Positions 61,591 to 64,000 of a DNA stretch of 64,000 nt are shown here, piece by piece. Numbering within the stretch: position 1 is the stretch's first letter; every line of letters begins with the position of its first letter. Under the pieces are notes generated by a model. That model was not told where the DNA came from. It did no database searches and was given only the letters and a program-made list of their open reading frames with translations. The translations under genes were made by a program, and so were the position numbers. Where the stretch lies: contig CAYSLJ010000008.1 in the NCBI GenBank assembly GCA_964431735.1, positions 1 to 64,000 on the forward strand, in the 5' to 3' direction. The DNA is from CALARM01 sp964431735. Its GTDB lineage: Bacteria; Vulcanimicrobiota; SpSt-956; JAKJGF01.

Positions 61591-62766
61591 ATGAGTGACA
61601 AACACAATCTGGATCACTGTCTTAAATGCAGTATATGTCATACCCAGTGTCCTGTGGTAATGAGCTATCCTGCTTTCCCGGGGCCGAAACAGTTAGGGCC
61701 CGAGCTTGAAAGACTGAGGCTTGCAAGAGGAGAAGAAGAAGTTATGGAAATAGATAATATCCTCTCTTACTGCACGAACTGTAAAAGATGTGATGCAGCC
61801 TGTCCTCATGGCGTAAAACCTTCTTATTACAATCTTAAAAACAAAGAAAGACTCCGTTTACATCCTTCGGAACAGTTAAGGAACTGGATCCTTGCCCATA
61901 ATGTATGGTGGGGGAAAATGGCAACCGTTGTTCCAGGATTCAGTAACTTTGCCCTTCAATTTCCACTGACAAAATTCGGCATGGGACTTTTCGGCATAGC
62001 AAACAGAAATCTGCCTGCCTATAAAAAACAGACTTTGAAGATAAAAAAAGAAGAAAAAAATAAAAAAGCCCTTTATTATTCGGGATGTTTCGCTTCTTTT
62101 AACGAACCGGAAATCATTCAAGCTACGGTAAATATACTTGAGGCCTGCAATTATCAGGTAGAAATTGCCCCTGTAGACTGCTGTGGAACACCTATGGTTA
62201 CAAATGCCCTCTTCAATGAAACAAGAGACGTGGCAAAAAAAAATATAAAAATCTTCCTGCCATACATAGAAAAAGGTTATAAAATAATTACCACATGTTC
62301 AAGTTGTGGACTTGCATTAAAACAGGAATACAAGGATCTTCTGGCGGATGAAAACAGTGAAAAACTTTCAAAAAACACATGGGATCTCTTTGAACTACTG
62401 GAAGAGGAAAAAAGTCTTCCTTTTGACGGAAAGAAAATAGAAAAAGCTTTCTACCATGTGCCATGCCATTTGAAAGCACAGGGCACAGGCATACCTGCAG
62501 CACATATTCTAAGAGATTTTGCAGTAGAGGATTTAATTGTTGAAGATAGTTATTGCTGCGGTATAGCAGGAACTTACGGATTTAAGAAAGAAAAACATAA
62601 TCTATCACTAAAAATTGGCTCTTCTTTATTTAAAGCTATAAAAAAAAGTAACACTTCACTTGTATTGACAGATTGTGGAACATGTAAAGTTCAGATTATC
62701 GACGGAACGGGCATTAATGTTAAACACCCTGCTGTTTTATTAAGTGATTTTATTTCCGGTCAGTAA
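61591..62766 (+). CDS. glpC: Anaerobic glycerol-3-phosphate dehydrogenase subunit C-like Fe-S protein
   Basis: This protein of about 391 residues has two [4Fe-4S] motifs near the N-terminus (CLKCSICHTQC and CTNCKRCDAAC) and two CCG domains (GCFASFNEPEI...DCCGTPM; PCHLKAQGTG...YCCGIAGTYG) that bind further cofactors. It resembles GlpC and heterodisulfide-reductase-D-type electron carriers. ATG 61591 has CAGGTGA 7 nt upstream and is preferred over GTG 61576, which overlaps glpB. It lies 5 bp behind glpB and is certainly co-transcribed with it. Confidence 0.88.
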   Translation: MSDKHNLDHCLKCSICHTQCPVVMSYPAFPGPKQLGPELERLRLARGEEEVMEIDNILSYCTNCKRCDAACPHGVKPSYYNLKNKERLRLHPSEQLRNWILAHNVWWGKMATVVPGFSNFALQFPLTKFGMGLFGIANRNLPAYKKQTLKIKKEEKNKKALYYSGCFASFNEPEIIQATVNILEACNYQVEIAPVDCCGTPMVTNALFNETRDVAKKNIKIFLPYIEKGYKIITTCSSCGLALKQEYKDLLADENSEKLSKNTWDLFELLEEEKSLPFDGKKIEKAFYHVPCHLKAQGTGIPAAHILRDFAVEDLIVEDSYCCGIAGTYGFKKEKHNLSLKIGSSLFKAIKKSNTSLVLTDCGTCKVQIIDGTGINVKHPAVLLSDFISGQ

Positions 62767-62803
62767 ATTTTTCACTTTTTTCGCTAATCCTTTAATTTCT
62801 TTA

Positions 62804-64000
62804 TTAATTTATTTCATTATCCTTCAATAACTCTTCTGCCTTATGTTTCAATCTATTAAACTCTTCGTCCAGTTCGGAAGTATTAATTTCTTTTATCCTG
62901 TTTTCCTTCGCTTTCACCTCAATATTAAAAGCTGCCATACCAAGTTTTCTTGCTTCTATATTACGGGAAGTTCCTTTTATAGTATGGGCCACATATATTA
63001 TTTCTTCTTTATTTTCCCCGGAAAGTTTATTTTTAAGTTCATAAATATTATTATCCAGATCTGTAATACTTTCCAGAAGTATTTCTTTGCAGAATTGCTC
63101 ATCACCGCCGGTACGACTGAGAAATAACTGCCAGTTCAGAATTTTGTCTTCTTTTTCAGGTTTTACTAAATTTACTAAAACCGGAGTTTCTTTACCGGTA
63201 TTGGAAGTTATTGCTGAAAGAAGATCTTCAGGATTTATCGGTTTTGATATATAACCATTCATTCCTGCTTTAAGACACTTTTCTCTGTCACCTTTAATTG
63301 CATGAGCGGTCATGGCAATAACAGGAACTTTATGGTCAAGAACCGCTGACTGTTCATCTCTGATTATTCCTGTAGCTTCCAGACCGTCCATCTCGGGCAT
63401 CTGAATATCCATAAACACTATATCATATAAAGTTTTCTCCAGAATATTTATAGCCTCTCTTCCGTTTGATGCAACGTCTGCACTGTAACCGAGCTTATTC
63501 AGTATCTGAATTACTATTTTTTGATTGATATTATTATCCTCTACAAGAAGAATCTTTGTTTTGTATCTCTTCTGTTCTTTATATACCGGTGTTATAATAA
63601 ATTCTTCTTTTTCTTTCCTTACCAGAGCCGTTACGAGACAGTCATAAAGCTGTGAAGGTTTTATAGGTTTTGTAAGATAAAAATTAATGCCATATTTTTC
63701 CAGATCTTCTCTGTCTACAGGCCTGTCAATTGATGTAAGAACTATAAGCCCCGTTTCTTTCAAATCCGGTTCTTTAATAATTTCTTTACACAGGGAAAGA
63801 CCATCCATTCCGGGTATCTGCATATCTACGAGAGCAATTTCAAAAGGGCATCCTTTAAGGCTGGCATCCTTTAATTTTTCCAGGGCAATAAAGGCATCTT
63901 TTGCTTCATCAAACAGACAGTGCCATAATTCTAAATACTCTCTGAGTATATAACGATTTGTTTCATTATCATCCACTATAAGTATATAATTACCTGTGAG
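62804..64000 (-). CDS. C-terminal part of a phosphorelay hybrid kinase: REC-REC-HPt (partial)
   Basis: The frame is open to the right edge and continues beyond it. The first visible codons complete receiver strand 1 (NYILIVDDNETN). Two receivers follow, with phosphoacceptor Asp in ALVDMQIPGMDG and IVFMDIQMPEMDG. A C-terminal HPt domain has its phosphorylated His in VAHTIKGTSRNI. This is the tail of a BarA-like hybrid histidine kinase with two receivers. The kinase core should lie just outside the window. It converges with glpC and shares a 37-bp spacer. Confidence 0.88.
   Translation of the reverse strand, partial: LTGNYILIVDDNETNRYILREYLELWHCLFDEAKDAFIALEKLKDASLKGCPFEIALVDMQIPGMDGLSLCKEIIKEPDLKETGLIVLTSIDRPVDREDLEKYGINFYLTKPIKPSQLYDCLVTALVRKEKEEFIITPVYKEQKRYKTKILLVEDNNINQKIVIQILNKLGYSADVASNGREAINILEKTLYDIVFMDIQMPEMDGLEATGIIRDEQSAVLDHKVPVIAMTAHAIKGDREKCLKAGMNGYISKPINPEDLLSAITSNTGKETPVLVNLVKPEKEDKILNWQLFLSRTGGDEQFCKEILLESITDLDNNIYELKNKLSGENKEEIIYVAHTIKGTSRNIEARKLGMAAFNIEVKAKENRIKEINTSELDEEFNRLKHKAEELLKDNEIN

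Overview
The window is AT-rich DNA, about one third G+C by eye, from an uncultured-type bacterium. It contains two 100-N scaffold gaps, which suggests a draft or metagenome assembly. A 1784-residue TamB-like protein implies an outer membrane. Also present are a class II (B12-dependent) ribonucleotide reductase, an anaerobic-type GlpB/GlpC pair, a Spo0H/SigH-like sigma factor, and many PEGA, beta-propeller, TPR and HEAT proteins with Ser/Thr kinase domains. I would guess a deep-branching anaerobic diderm of a candidate phylum, but the sequence alone does not fix the taxon. TTG and GTG starts are common. No rRNA, tRNA or CRISPR array was seen.

Layout. 0.3-7.3 kb: metallo-hydrolase, a ParA with an unusual winged-helix partner, an EcsC-like protein with an acidic decapeptide repeat, a two-component pair and HflX. 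7.5-12.8 kb: small membrane protein, NrdJ, and a DUF2723/TPR membrane protein. 12.8-31.1 kb: a signalling-rich block with a BRO-N fragment, a formylglycine-enzyme-like PEGA protein, a PEGA receptor kinase, GpsA, a YbjN-like protein, a zinc-ribbon pseudokinase/beta-propeller/TPR protein (split by an assembly gap but reconstructable as one gene) and a giant kinase/TPR/propeller protein. 31.2-37.6 kb: NUDIX enzyme, double AsnC-ligand-domain protein, secreted repeat proteins, a decayed serpin, a cNMP-binding protein and an M14 carboxypeptidase. 37.6-47 kb: SigH-like sigma factor, two HEAT-repeat proteins and TamB. 47.5-59.4 kb: copper-amine-oxidase-N surface protein, PEP-synthase-like enzyme, creatininase-like protein, TPR protein, Fe-alcohol dehydrogenase overlapping a hybrid histidine kinase, radical SAM protein and ADP-ribosylglycohydrolase. 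59.4-64 kb: IS5-type remnants, glpB-glpC, and the C-terminal part of a phosphorelay kinase that runs off the window.

The most unusual aspect is the intergenic DNA. Tandem heptamers (GTGACGC/GTAACGC, with an AT-rich sister family GTGAGTN/GTGAATN) recur at about 20 places. Many lie 15-60 bp upstream of a start codon, in a fixed orientation relative to the gene. The GC-type arrays also form the centre of a roughly 100-bp inverted-repeat element. One copy of that element is inserted inside a copy of another, 232-bp inverted-repeat element, which is direct evidence of past mobility. At least four other small dispersed inverted-repeat families occur, plus a 401-bp deletion derivative of an IS5-family element.
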